Part shown: piece after piece, positions 45,600 through 57,777 of the stretch
How the letters are laid out: each line of letters opens with the position of its first letter
Position numbering within the stretch: position 1 is the first letter of the stretch
Source: Cadophora sp. MPI-SDFR-AT-0126
Taxonomy: Eukaryota > Ascomycota > Leotiomycetes > Helotiales > Ploettnerulaceae
DNA: 64,000 nucleotides
Direction of reading: 5' to 3'
Assembly (NCBI GenBank): GCA_020747065.1
Contig: JAGMVK010000021.1
Span: forward strand, 62,001-126,000
Made by a program: the position numbers and the translations under genes
The notes under the pieces: generated by a model
Told to the model about the DNA's origin: nothing
The model's database searches: none
What the model saw: the letters and a program-made list of their open reading frames with translations, nothing else

Positions 45600-46537
45600 T
45601 TACAGCTCCTGCGGTATCTCCTCATATTTCGTGCGCGGGGCTCGAGACTGTGTTTCGGAAATCTTCTGGGTATCACCATTTCCATCCTCCTCTCTCGATC
45701 GCTCTAGCAGGGCTGCCTCAACACACTTCAGAAAATTTGAGTCCTTGGCCAGAGGCTCCTTCCTATGCGTCTTCTTGACTCTGCCTTCGTGGACCTTGAG
45801 AAGCTGTGGGAGAGGCATAACTTGACCGGAGACTGGATCGATCACACTCTGTATTTCAACATATTGAGCTGGATCAGCGCTTCGGCAGACAGGCTCCGAT
45901 GGTTGAATTGAGTTGAGACCTAGAGCTCGACGATTAGAAACTCGAATTCTGTTTTAGTCCGTTGCTTAACTGTTGTAAAGTCATCACTAGTGTAGACTTC
46001 CAGAAACTTGTCAATCCGAGGGCCAGTATCATTCTTGGAGCTGTTATACCGGACTTCGAACTCGTACGACTTGATGAAAATGCCACAAGCAATGACACCA
46101 GCGTCGACAGGTCTATCTTTCTGCCAAGGTTCTGCCCAAAGTTTGATGGAATGTTGGTCTTGGTAGCCCAGAATCTTGCACATGAATTTCCTCTCCACTG
46201 GCACGATGTTATCCTGCTCGTTGATAGAACCGCAGATGAAAGGTAGGATGTCCTTCGAGAAGATGGCTCCTTGAGAGAGCTGATTGTCCTCGGCTATTGC
46301 AGATGGGGGTGGAGGGCTGGGTGTCAAGCTCTTTGGTGCGAGTTGCGCAAGCTCTTGATCTTCTGGTGCTCTTTGTTGTGTGTTCATGAGATCATTATGC
46401 ACCATAGTTGAGTGACCATCGCGTGGAGTGGTCAGGGTCTGCAGAGGTTTAGTGATAGGCGTGGTGCTACCAGCGCTACTCGAGGGGGGTACTCAAGTAG
46501 ATTCCTGAGCGGCAGTTGAATCTGTCGAACCCGCCAT
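45600..46537 (-). CDS. unrecognised protein; start uncertain because of an in-frame TGA
   Basis: Minus strand. Exons 46405-46008 and 45948-45600 (59-bp intron with a weak GTTTCT donor, ACAG acceptor) give 248 aa from the ATG at 46405. No domain recognised. The core is ILPFICGSINEQDNIVPVERKFMCKILGYQ, written here in part, followed by LWAEPWQKDRPVDAG and a basic C-terminus (RVKKTHRKEP). An open Ser/Thr/Pro-rich frame continues upstream to an ATG at 46537, but a TGA lies at its 15th codon (46495-46493). The gene may have lost its original start to a nonsense change, or may simply begin at 46405. The next gene upstream on the same strand ends 165 bp away. Confidence 0.5.
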
Positions 46538-46702
46538 TGTGTTCTATCCTGTAGATGTAGGTGTTGCTGAGTCTCATCCTCCGAGCAAATGTTGGAGGTG
46601 GATGCCAGGACTAGAATTGCTATGTCCTCTCTGACCTCCATATCTGATGGGGTGACCTCGTGCTAGGAGTGTCGGTTGCTTCTGGACAAAGGTCACATAG
46701 CT

Positions 46703-47217
46703 TCATCTGCCCTCAGTTCTAATTCCTCCTGTGCTCCCACTTTGGCTCATGGTACTTTGAATCTCTGACCTTACTTCTTTCCGAATTGAAGTCCACCAAT
46801 ATGGAAGTGACGGCTGTTTCTTAGGGTATACCTCATGACTTGGGGCTGCATGCAGTAGTCAGCATCAATTTACAAATTCAGCTTCACAGAAATACCAATA
46901 GCTCTCCAAATTTGGCGCTCAGCCTCATATTTGATCTTAGACCGATTCTTCCCTACAAGTGTATCGTATAGCTTGATCCGGCTGAAGACTCCAAACGTTT
47001 TTCTGATATGTCTGTCAATGGTGAGGTCTGCAATGTCCGCCAGATCTTTGACGTCCTGCCAGGTGTACTCGTGGGGGACGGCTATGGCGTAAGCTTCGAG
47101 CTGCTCTCGCGTCGATCTTTCGTCGGCCATCTTCAGAGGGGACTCTGCGTGTGGCTGTCTTGATGGTGATGATTTGGAAAGACTGTCCAGGAAGGTCTTT
47201 GGCAAAGGCGAGCTCAA
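46703..47217 (-). CDS. unrecognised small protein, 154 aa
   Basis: Exons 47217-46896 and 46845-46703, joined across a 50-bp intron (GTATTT donor, GCTGAC branch, ATGCAG acceptor). Residues about 30-110 are a compact helical unit: TREQLEAYAIAVPHEYTW, DVKDLADIADLTIDRHIRK, FGVFSRIKLYDTLVGKNR and AERQIWRAIG. Exon 2 adds HEVYPKKQPSLPYWWTSIRK, EVRSEIQSTM and a Gly/Ser tail. The splice makes one continuous protein-like sequence, which supports a real gene. No signal peptide or membrane segment. No family recognised; a short in-frame start at the Met of MADERST is an alternative. Confidence 0.6.
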
Positions 47218-48536
47218 GTATGGGTTGGAGCGAGCTAGAAATTAGGCGAGGCCGGTGACAACAAGGTGAACTCCAAGGTGCAGGACCGATGTCAGCAAGT
47301 GTTATTATCGCTACTCGCAAAATTCCGCTTCAATCTTGGACGACAGCCTCTATTTTAATGGCGGTCGTAAGTCGCCATACGAGGAAAACTATACGCGAGG
47401 TCTCAGACACCACTCATCTGGAAAGCTGCACCTCTAGTGCAGGCCAAAACTATGTCAATCTCCCACAAGGCTACTCAATCCGCTATGTAAGGAGAGGCCT
47501 GCCCATGAAGTCAATAATCACGCCATCATTAAGCGAGCCCCCGTAACCCCAAACAAAAGCTTTCCAGTAGAGTACACATCAAATCACGCCATGGTTTTCA
47601 GTACATGATCTCCTAGGTCATCTGTAAGAATCAATATAATGGGAGATCAAAGGAAAATACTTCGAATTTCGATCAGTGTAAAGACTTTCCACTGGATATC
47701 TCGGCGGAACACCTCTTAGAGGTTGATTGTTCGAATGAGATCGAGAAGGACTGTTCCGCCCTCGTCAGCATTCAAAATTAAAGATACCAGGTTATTACAC
47801 GATCAGAATACCAAATTATATGATTAAAATCGGGATCGTATCTTCTCATACCTAATGATTTCACTCATTTGGTAGTCGTCCTTGCCATCTTCACAGTCTT
47901 CTCCGTATCAATCGTACCTAGTCACATAGTGTACAGCCTATATTTCTGATAATTTCATCGAGTGCCACCCGAGTAATACTTTTACTCCTGTTAAGTAGAT
48001 GAGGTATGGCATTCTGATGTTACTGGAGCCAATCTTGAATGAATGAGCGACATCTTGACAGACACTCAATCGTTTTGTTGTTCTATCATCAGGGAGCGAC
48101 ATGAGATTCCAGTGAAACCGAAGGACGATCTAGTCTTGTTTTAGGAATTGAGATATCGCACTGCATAAGCACGTAAGCAACAGTGGGTCACAAAAAGGGA
48201 TCGTTGCATTCTCTCCTAATGTAAGACGCAGATCTGTCATCGGTGCTCGCACGAGTCTTTAATTCCGACTTGACATCGATATAGTCTCGGAAATGGGGCT
48301 GGCTGACATCATCATTCTGCCCCGCCAAAACGCCAGCTTTGAAATGAAATCCCAAGTTCAAATCCACGATGCTGTCCGAGCTTAGTTTTGATTATAAAGC
48401 ATTGCAATTGGCCAATATTCCAGTCCACATTAAGTCCGATCAATCTACCTCCGTACTAGAGTACACCTGTTCTCGTACAACTTAGTACAGTAGGATCCTC
48501 CACCAAGAGTGAAAGTACAAATAGCCTCGTCTGCTC
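47218..48536. other. 1.3-kb gap, no gene seen
   Basis: A/T-rich in its middle (47600-48200), with stops in all frames. Could be promoter space or old decayed sequence; no repeats or transposon ends identified. Confidence 0.45.
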
Positions 48537-49559
48537 ATGCGCTTGCTCTTCCGCTTCATCCTCATCTCCCTCACACTCTTCATGTTCAACTCACCCCTCC
48601 GGAGAATATACCAAACCTCCAAACACCTCATCCAAGTACCCACAACCGCATTGCGCACTATGTCGTCTTCTTCAGAGAGACCAACCGGCCTGATTGGAAA
48701 ATCAGGCATTGAGCTCCTCACGTTCGGCACACCCAATGGCCAGAAAGCGTCTATCATCCTCGAGGAATTGAAAGCCGCATATGGGAAAGAGTATATCTAC
48801 CAGAGCATCAACATCATGGAGAACATCCAGAAAGAGCCCTGGTTCACGAAGTTCTCTCCCAACGGCCGCATTCCAGCAATTGTCGATCACGACCGCAATG
48901 GCTTCTCTGTTTTTGAGGGTGCCGCTATCTTGTCGTATCTGACGAGACATTATGATCCAGAGCATAAATTCAGCTTCTCCGATGCAGATGATTTGAGTCG
49001 GTGCGAGCAATGGGTTGCTTGGCAGCATGGTGGCTTGGTAAGAATTTCCTTAACTTAATTCCTCTAATGCCATCTTAGTTTTCATTTTGTGCTTCTGTAC
49101 TGTTACTGACCAAAGTAGGGCCCAATGCAAGGACAAGCCAATCATTTCTACCGGCTAGCCAAGGAGCGCATCCCCTACCCCACCCAACGCTACGTCGGGG
49201 AAAGTGAGCGCCTCTACGGCATCCTCGACATTCAACTCGCAGACCGCGATTACCTAGTCGGTCCCGGCAGAGGCAAGTACTCCATTGCGGACATTGCAAG
49301 TTTCTCGTGGGTCGACGTCGCCTATTTCGGGGGCGTGGATCTTGCGAAGTTCCCAAACGTCGAGAGATGGTGGAAGAGTATTGTTGCAAGACCGGCCGTG
49401 AAGAAAGGTCTGGCGGTGCCGAGTGAGAGTAAGGCTGTTAATGAGGCGTATCTGAAGAGGTTGAAGGAGGAGGAGGGATTCAAGGAGGCGGAGGATAAGC
49501 TGAAGGATCTGGCGGATAAGGCCAAAGAGCAATACGGCTACAAGTTTGCTTCGCCGTAA
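48537..49559 (+). CDS. glutathione S-transferase, Ure2-like
   Basis: Exons 48537-49037 and 49119-49559 (81-bp intron) give 313 aa from the first ATG, or 272 aa from the ATG at 48660. The thioredoxin-like domain shows LLTFGTPNGQKASIILEELK, FTKFSPNGRIPAIVDHD (cis-Pro loop) and FEGAAILSYLTRHYD. The all-helical domain shows EQWVAWQHGGLGPMQGQA, YSIADIASFSWV and FPNVERWWKSIVARPAVKKG. Ure2-like fungal GSTs have this pattern and conjugate glutathione in detoxification. The first 41 residues contain a hydrophobic stretch (LLFRFILISLTLFMF), so the longer form would be membrane-anchored or targeted. Most relatives start at the second Met (MSSSSERP). A Lys/Glu-rich helical tail ends the protein. Confidence 0.95.
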
Positions 49560-49958
49560 AGATGTAGTGGAAGGGAGATGGGTGGGCCGTGGACGGTGTA
49601 CGAAGTATAAGCACTGCTCTGAATATCTTGTAAGATGACATGTTTGAAGAATCAATGAGATCGCATGAATACCCAAAATGGGAAACTGAGTGCGAATTCT
49701 ATCAGCTGGCGAAATATCAAGTCGCTAGGTCATCTTACTGTACCTTCTCACTATACTTCACAGCACTACCCAGGGAGAGTTCTACTCAAAGAAGAGCTCT
49801 AAGTCAACGAAGTTTCATTCCAGGTTCAAGTTGGCAAGCTACCAGGCTGCCCTATGTACGCAGAAGTCAACGAACCTTTATTCCCAAACGCCCATATCAT
49901 GTTCCCAAACCCCAAATCAAGCCATTACCACGCATTCAGGGAAGATCATTTCACGGGT
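49560..49958. other. short gap, no gene seen
   Basis: Convergent 3' space between the GST and the first secreted paralogue. Confidence 0.5.
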
Positions 49959-50774
49959 TTAACAGCTCGTGTCCCGATAGACATTGATGTTGTATCCCTC
50001 CGTATCCCAAGCCTGTCCTCCGACAAATCTCATGATGCCGACGTCGTAAGTGCATTTATTGAGGATGTCTTGTGCGTACGATGCCACTGCAGAAATGCAA
50101 ACAGGTTAGTGAGTTCCCTTCTCCCTTCAAAATAACGAGATGGGCAGAACTCATCGTGTGTGTGATGCCGATTCAGACCCAGAGATGGGAAAATGACTCC
50201 TAGGTAAGAATGACTTACTGTTGCTACACGAGAGACCCTTCCGGACAGGCGTCTACGAATACAACAATTGTCAGCAACCAGTACTCTCCACGTTGATAGC
50301 CTGAATGTAAACTCACGACATTGCAAAGAGAAATCGCTGACTTATAAGAGCAGCTAATTCTCGAGCACTTATTTCCCTCGACCCAGCACAGCGCAGTGAC
50401 TTTCTGCAGATAGCTGATACCATCTCGGATGTAGCGAGCTTCGACTGGTTTCCAGGTCGGTTGGCCGGAGAAGGGATAGCAGGCAAGGTCGGATTTGGTT
50501 TGCTGAGAGACTGTTAGTAAATTTGCTTCTTGTCCGTCTCAGATTAGAAATTTGTGCTTGTAGGTGGGGGTTTGTTTACTTTGTCGCGAGCGATGACCAC
50601 GTCCGTGGAATTGAAGGCGGCGCTCTCGCTCCTAAATTGGTAGACTTCGACCTCCTCTCGGTGTGAGTCAATATGTTCGAAAGGAGCCGCGAGAGTTGTG
50701 TTGATGACCAGGAGGAAGGGAGGTGCGAGGAGGAGATTTTGGATGATGAGAGAGACGAGCTTGGGGAGGTACAT
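49959..50774 (-). CDS. small secreted Cys-containing protein, paralogue 1
   Basis: Exons 50774-50580, 50502-50317, 50252-50219 and 50086-49959 give 180 aa. A hydrophobic signal peptide (MYLPKLVSLI to TLAAP) is followed by a short polar stretch and then the conserved body: KSDLACYP, SGQPTWKPVEARYIRDGISYL, ALCWVEGNKCSRISCSY, SAISLCN, RKGLSCS, ASYAQDILNKC, and the end WDTEGYNINVYRDTSC. This belongs to a large group of fungal secreted proteins with a YL...CWV/GxGxC...SCSY...LCN pattern and no known function. The exon lengths of exons 2-4 (186, 34, 128) are identical to those of the gene at 51233-52125, showing recent or well-kept duplication. It lacks the MTGTVGDV-type N-terminal module of its neighbour. 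Confidence 0.85.
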
Positions 50775-51232
50775 GTTTGCTTTGTGTATCGGGATTTGGT
50801 ATGTAGATATCGCACGTTTCTAGCTGATAATTGTGGAGGAGGCGAAGATCATGAGCTGGAAGGTGCAGAAGTGTCTATTTGTAGCTGTCATAATGTGACT
50901 TGAAGGTGTGGTGAATGAAAATGTCAACACTTCGATGGCAAGGGCGATTGAGTGGCTTCGGCCGAATCTAGTCTGACAACCGAGGATGGAGTTAATGAAA
51001 TATAAGTCTTTGAAAGGTCATTTCCTAGAAACACAAGTCGTGGAGGCAGAGACCGCAGAGCAGACTGGTCAAGCTGCTCAAGCTGCCGCCGTAAGGATCA
51101 TAATTCAGCGCCCTGTGAACGAAGCAAAGAGATAGTTTCCAATGCAAGACAAAAAAGTATTCGAAGCTCAACGCATTTCATTTTTGAAAAGTCCGCTCAA
51201 CTTGTCTAATCAAACTACATCCGCTGATCAGA
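50775..51232. other. gap between the secreted paralogues
   Basis: Promoter space of paralogue 1 and the 3' end of paralogue 2. No gene seen. Confidence 0.5.
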
Positions 51233-52125
51233 TCAGCAGCTGTCACGGAAGACGTTGATGTTGTAACCCTCAGTGTCCCAGAATTGACCTCCACACTCAT
51301 CTGGGAGCTTTCTCCTTGTGATGGTACATCTGTCTTTGATCTCTTGCGCGTACGAGGCCACTGTACCATCGGTCATTAGTAGACAAACTCAACAAGATGA
51401 GGATGTAATGATCAGCCGCAGCAAGCATTTATGAATGGGGGCCAAAGTGGTTGAAACAGAATAGATGAAAAGAGCACTTACTGTATGCACACGAAAGACC
51501 CTTCGGATTCGGTGTCTAAGCAAAGAGTCAGCAGTGAATTCTTTCCCCGTATGCTGAAGTCTAGAGGGCCTTTTACCACATTGCACAGACTGATAGCACT
51601 GCCCCATGAGCAGCTGATTCTAGCGCATTTGTTGCCGTCAACCCAGCAAAGAGCGTTGACATGTTGCAGATAAGCGATGCCTTCAGAGATCCATCTGTTT
51701 ATAGCCGGTCGCCAATTTGGCTGACCAGCGAACGGGTAGCATACGAAGTCGGACTTGGTTCTCTATGTCACCATCAGTCTCGCATCAGGGATATGTTCTT
51801 CATCGTGTGTGTCACTCACCTTGTCTACCTTGTCAAGGGTGCTAACGATGGGGCTGGCTGCTGTTTGTACATCCTCAATCTTGAATTCTGGATGCTCATC
51901 TACAACTTTGGCGAGAATCTCCTCGATGGTACCAGTATGATTGAGAGTAACGTCGCCAACAGTCCCCGTCATGCGAAGAGGGGCATACTCGAAACCTTGG
52001 GGGAGGACTTCTCCTTTGGTAATGTGGAAGTCTTCGGCTGTGCCAGCGACAACGAAGCTGCTCGCCAGCATAAGGACAGTGAGTGCAAGGGCGACCAAGT
52101 GTGAAATGAGAGCTGTGAGATACAT
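51233..52125 (-). CDS. small secreted Cys-containing protein, paralogue 2
   Basis: Exons 52125-51820, 51762-51577, 51515-51482 and 51360-51233 give 217 aa. The signal peptide (MYLTALISHLVALALTVLML) precedes LRMTGTVGDVTLNHTGTIEE, a module common at the N-terminus of this fungal secreted family. The body follows: TKSDFVCYPFAGQPNWRPAI, NRWISEGIAYLQHV, ALCWVDGNKCARISCSW, SAISLCNV, PKGLSCAY, ASYAQEIKDRC, and the end DTEGYNINVFRDSC. Cys spacing matches paralogue 1 except for one extra Cys (DECGG). An extracellular effector-like or wall-associated role is possible, but function is unknown. Tandem, same strand, 458 bp from paralogue 1. Confidence 0.87.
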
Positions 52126-53941
52126 ATTGAAAGCTGGTGCGGAAGATGGAGAGTATCTTCTGTGACGGTGCGGAGTAGTAAAAATTTGGATTGTGATGGT
52201 GGTCGAAGAAAAAAAAAGTTGCAGCTGGAAAGACTTGTCTGTATTTATAGACTCAGAAACCCCAAGAAGGATTCATTGTCAGATTTCGACGAGGCTGCGG
52301 GACCTTCATTAGGAGTGAAGAGGTAAATTGACACAATTATTTACTGTCTCAGAGCGTATTGGTTTGTGACGCTCCGTACTGACGGCGAGACTGAACGTAT
52401 TCACATCTTCCGTTTGGCAAGCCTGGACAACCGAACGACAAGCTGCAATTATCGATGCTCTTTATCTCAAACCATAGAATTGGGACATTGATATACTCCC
52501 TTGCCAGCACGACGCCAGAAGTTTGCTCCTGGAAAGCCACTCCAAAAGCAGAAGAGAGATTCACCCAAGAGTTGTGAACAGATTCGAGTATGCTCTTCGT
52601 AGCTTACATTCCGTCTTTCCACTCTCCACTTCAGAGGACAGTAATATTTCCCTCAGGAAACCCCTCATCCACTGGCACAGGAGTCCTGCATCAGTTCTAT
52701 CATTTTGACGGCCCGTTCATTTTCCGACTTGAGAGTGACGAATTGTATTTTTTGCCTTTGTATTACTTGTTGGACATTTTTGTCGACAATGACCAAATAC
52801 TGCCTTGAAGCCAGATTCGCTAACCAGGGCTTGCACCCAGGCCGACAACACCTCAATGATGAGAGCTGTGCCGTCATGCTTGACACAAGCCCAGAATCCG
52901 TCGAGTAGAAATGCATGATGGTTGCGAGAACTGTGAAATTTTGAGCCTGCCATTTCGTGTTTGGGGTGTAGCTGCCAAGTGCTTGTGTGTGTTGAGACCC
53001 AGGAGTACCAAGAGTTGGATGTAGAACAATTTTGAACAGGCGATAAAAGGACTTAGAAGAGACAATTGGGAAAAGAAATTTGCGAACAGATGTCATTTGT
53101 CATGCGTGAGGGGACTTCCATTGCGTAGATGGTAGTATATCTTCGGAGAATTTGGGGCTTAGCCAGAAACTTGGACACATCTCGACGGAAGCTGAGGAGG
53201 CATCCCTGGCTGTTCAAGAGGCAACTGCCAAAATAGTAGAAACCCTGAAGTCAAAAAGGTGAGTGACAAGCGTTTACAAAAACAAGGACCCAATGATGGA
53301 AGCGCTTTCATTCTCAGACAACCATTTGCCACCATATTCCTATTCAGATGATTGGCCACTCGACCAAACACCCATCATGACTCGCAGAGAGCACTGACTC
53401 TCGCATGACCCCTTGGTGACCTGACACCTTGCATACTTGAGATCTGATGGAGGGGTAATCATCTCCGTCCGTGTAAACTTGAAATGAATTTTTTGCACTG
53501 TTTTCGTTGCACTACATCTTCAGGCCAGACGGGGGAGTGTATTTTTCTAATGTGGGATCAATTCCGGGCTAGACTACCATGGATCCTCCATCTACCGCAA
53601 GCTTTTATACCATGCTGAAACACACAAGATTGCACCGGTAGAGGTAGGAAAGTCGAAAGGCCGAAAAAAGGTACACCGCGCGCGCAAAAATAAAGGGAAG
53701 AACGAGCCCTGCAATTTCCTCCAGGCTAGATGTCATGCAAAAGCCAGGGAAACAACAGCAGCTTGATTCATCGTACAATGACCACCCTTACGCCTCTTAT
53801 GGAAGTGGAAGTGAAGAGACCAGAATGATTCGTGATGGAGAGCACCATTGACCGAGAGATGGGAAGGTGTATAGACGTTTGTTCGATTGTTTTTTGGGAG
53901 CTCGTGAACACAATCGAATGATGGTAGAGACGACGCCAAAT
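52126..53941. other. 1.8-kb region with possible remnants of a further secreted gene
   Basis: Minus-strand fragments between 53095 and 52349 look protein-like but sit in different frames. Examples are FWACVKHDGTALIIEVL at about 52880, a VDEGFPEGNITVL stretch ending at a TGA near 52637, and DNCSLSFGCPGLPNGRC at about 52430. I could not join them with plausible introns, so this may be a decayed gene. 53096-53941 shows nothing. Confidence 0.25.
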
Positions 53942-54673
<732 letters not shown>

Positions 54674-54715
54674 TTAAGGGGGATGTAATGGGTTCACTCT
54701 TGCGTAGACTCGATT

Positions 54716-55000
54716 CTGTTGAAGGGGTAGGACGTTAGCAATGGAGCTTGCGATAAAGAACGTCCTCGGATAAGGACTATATAGTAAATCGAATAAAGGA
54801 CAGATGCCACGCCGGGATAGGTTGTTGCGGTGAATCCTAGACTGAAAGATAGGCTGCCACGGATGGGTCTGGTAGGAAGCGGTATCTGTATCTTGACCCT
54901 GACCGTTGACCGGGCACATGCGCAGGCAGCGCATCTCAAGATGCATCGGCATCGTGGGAAGGCGGCAAAGGAGGCAGAGAGGACAGAGAGGGCAGCTTAC
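54716..55000 (-). other. probable 5' UTR intron of arf1
   Basis: On minus a GTAAGC donor at 55000 and an AACAG acceptor at 54716 bound 285 bp just upstream of the arf1 ATG. No ATG-headed frame crosses it with conserved sequence. Leader introns of this size are common in conserved fungal genes. Transcript data are lacking. Confidence 0.4.
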
Positions 55001-55470
55001 AATTCCGTTTGGTCGACAATGACCAGGTGGAGATAGATGTGAGGGTATTAGCGAGGTGTTGATAGTCGGTAAGATGGGGTGGGAGCAGGTCTGGGAGGTG
55101 AGGACACGCAAAGTGCGAAGGCGCTTTCTTGAGAATTACGCGCTAACCGCCTTCGGCTGTCATTTTGGCGTCAACGCGAAATAAAGTTGACCAAAGGCTC
55201 TCCTGGATTGCATCTGGCTCTGGATATCTGGCAGCTTGGACTTCACTTCTACACTCGCACTTCACGCCTCACAATCACCAATTGGCGCCCCTTTGATTGT
55301 ACCAATTCTACGAGTCCTCAATCACAGTTGGAACAGTACTCGAAGGCTGCATCAATTGCCCCTTTCGAAGTCTAACAGCCGCTTGAGAGTTACCACGTTT
55401 CCATAGCGCGACTTCCTGGATCTCCTACAGCTCCACCACTTTTCTCCATTACGAACTCGACACATTCATT

Positions 55471-56238
55471 ATGCGATTCTCGACTTCCTCAATACTTTTG
55501 GCGGCGACCAGTCTGCTAGGGACTGCTGTTGCGCATAATATCCAGCTTGCGGCACATGGCAGAGAATGTTTCCACGAAATGCTGCACAAGGACGATAAGA
55601 TGACGGTCACATTCCAAGTTGGAGACAGAGAGTTTGGAAGCGCTGGAAACTTGCATGTAGACTTCTGGGTAAGGTGTTTCCTTCAGATCTCTTAAGCATT
55701 TGCTAATTCTGGTAGATCCAAAATCCCACCGGAGGATACGAGACACATCAACGATCGGTCTCTAATGGAGATCACTCCTTTGATGCTAAGCATGACGGCA
55801 AGTACCTCTACTGCTTCAGCAATGAGCACTGGTCTGCATCAAGCAAAGATGTTTCTTTCAATGTCCACGGCATAGTCTACGTTCCAGAAGCAGAAGCCCC
55901 ATCAGACCCATTGGAGGCTGAAGGTAAGCACAAATCCTTCCAGCGATTGGAGCACATACTAAGAATCCCAGTCCGCCAACTCTCCGAACTCCTTGCCCAA
56001 GTTAAGGACGAACAATCCTATATCGTCGTCCGCGAACGAACCCACCGAAACACCGCAGAAAGCACAAACTCCAGAGTCAAGTGGTGGAGTATGTTCCAAA
56101 TGGGCGTCTTGATTGGCGAAGGCATCTTCCAAGTCTGGTGGTTGAAACGCTTTTTCGAGGTAGGCAAGAACAGTTCCGAGCGCTACGGCGTGTTGAGTCG
56201 GTGACTGATGACTTTCAAAGGTCAAGCGGGTTGTATAG
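55471..56238 (+). CDS. emp24: p24-beta cargo receptor Emp24
   Basis: Type I membrane protein of COPII/COPI vesicles, cycling between ER and Golgi as part of the p24 complex. Exons 55471-55668, 55716-55923, 55972-56159 and 56221-56238 give 203 aa, the family size. Signal peptide MRFSTSSILLAATSLLGTAVA; GOLD domain with GRECFHEMLHKDDKMTVTFQ, NLHVDFWIQNPTGG, and YLYCFSNEHWS; coiled-coil linker (RQLSELLAQVKDEQSYIVVRE); transmembrane segment about 175-193; tail LKRFFEVKRVV. The tail closely resembles that of animal TMED2 (p24-beta), which separates it from Erv25 (p24-delta). The final exon is just 18 nt and supplies VKRVV and the stop, carrying the sorting signal. Divergent from arf1. Confidence 0.95.
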
Positions 56239-57777
56239 GGGAAGCGACTGGGTTTCACAACATTTTGAGCGGCGCAATCAGCATATCGGTGCAATGGGAT
56301 GGAACAGCATGATGTACAACCAGCTGGGATAAGCTGGAGGACTTGACCTGTATTTTACCACGACAAAAAGCAACATACCATTCTGAACACAATACGAGCC
56401 ATGCTTCGAACCAAACATGCGATCTGGTCTAGGAACCTAGGTGATGAGCTATATAGGGGCTTTCAGCTGAAGTGACCTCCGATTATTTTCGCACCGGATG
56501 ACAATTTGGGGTCTAGTATTGCATGCTCCACGATCTGTGGCTTTGTACCATGCTCTCGCTTTGAGTGGGACTTTGACTTTCCATACGGGATTTTAGCACC
56601 AGTAGATCCACACAGGCAGCGGGCTCTCTGTGAAAGAAGGTAACGTGGTGGTAACTTCTGCATGAGCTATCACCAGCTATCTTATCAAATCGCTCCTCTA
56701 CAGACTCGAGCCAGATGCCTTTGCTGTACAGTAGTACCAGAACTACAGTTCCTACGCAAGTCTGTGTTCCCCCCAGAGTTGACCAATTCCATGTTTTCCC
56801 GAAGCTTTTCAGATAGTCAGCCGATTCGAGTTTCAGCATATTTTCTGTCAAGTGGCAAGGATAAGTTTCTGGAACCCTTTGTCAAATCTACCCAGACGCG
56901 GGCCTTTCAGTCAAAGCATCGTCAAGCTGACCAGGAGCGAACAAGCTAGACATCCGTGGACTTTGCAGATGGCGGAATTGAATGTTTTACTAGCCAATTC
57001 CACCACTTGCTCGCGTGCTGTGAACCTGGTCGCTCCTGAAAGATGTTCGAACAGTCGACACTGACTTGCGCTCCGGACTCGTTTCTATATGTTCCCTCAT
57101 GATCAGATAGTACGTTCTCTTTTTGGCTGTTTAATCAGATCAAGATCCAGATCCGTGGCATCGGACAATAAACCCTTTCTTAATCATGCGATGCGATCCA
57201 AGGGTTAAGGCTAATTAGCCTTCGCTTCACCCTTGACCTGGCATCCTCGTGCCTTCAAACGTGCCAATCAACATATGAAAAGCACCTCGGCTGCAGAGGG
57301 GTTGTGGTTCTAGCCTTCCATGCCAGAAATACCTTGCAAGGCAGGGCAAGAAAGCAATTGTAACCGAGATCATTGGACAACCAAGGCAGGGCAGTCTCAC
57401 GATGCAGTGGATGCCGTCTTCAGCGTATTCGGATTTGTATGCAGCGCTTCCATTGGTCAAGTCGGCCAACAGCGTTCAAAGATCTGCCCGGAAGAACGCC
57501 ATTCCGTTTCGTACTCGTGAAGAGAAGAAGGAGGGAGAAAACATCACGTCTTCCCTCTCTTCCTGATTATATTACTTCTCCTTCCTCATCCCATCTCAGA
57601 CGAATAAGTAAATGGTGCATTATAATAGCATTGCGCCCGCTGCACACGTTATCTTCCCCACGTTTCGCCAAAAGCTTCTGTGCTGTGCAAAACTGGGTTC
57701 TAGAGGGTCCCTAAGGCTTGTTCCGCCCACTGAGATCCAATCACAGCCCAGCGCTCCCCGAGACTCCCGCCCATATC
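56239..57777. other. 1.5-kb gap, no gene seen
   Basis: Between emp24 and the MFS transporter, same strand. No domain-bearing frame; the last 250 bp are pyrimidine-rich and probably lead the MFS gene. Confidence 0.5.

Noticed and set aside
47600..48200. A/T-rich stretch considered as a decayed transposon
   Set aside because: No terminal repeats, no target-site duplication and no transposase or reverse-transcriptase motifs could be found by eye.
51228..51250. Partly palindromic sequence at the stop of secreted paralogue 2, considered as a terminator
   Set aside because: It overlaps the coding end, the symmetry is imperfect, and hairpin terminators are not a feature of fungal protein genes.
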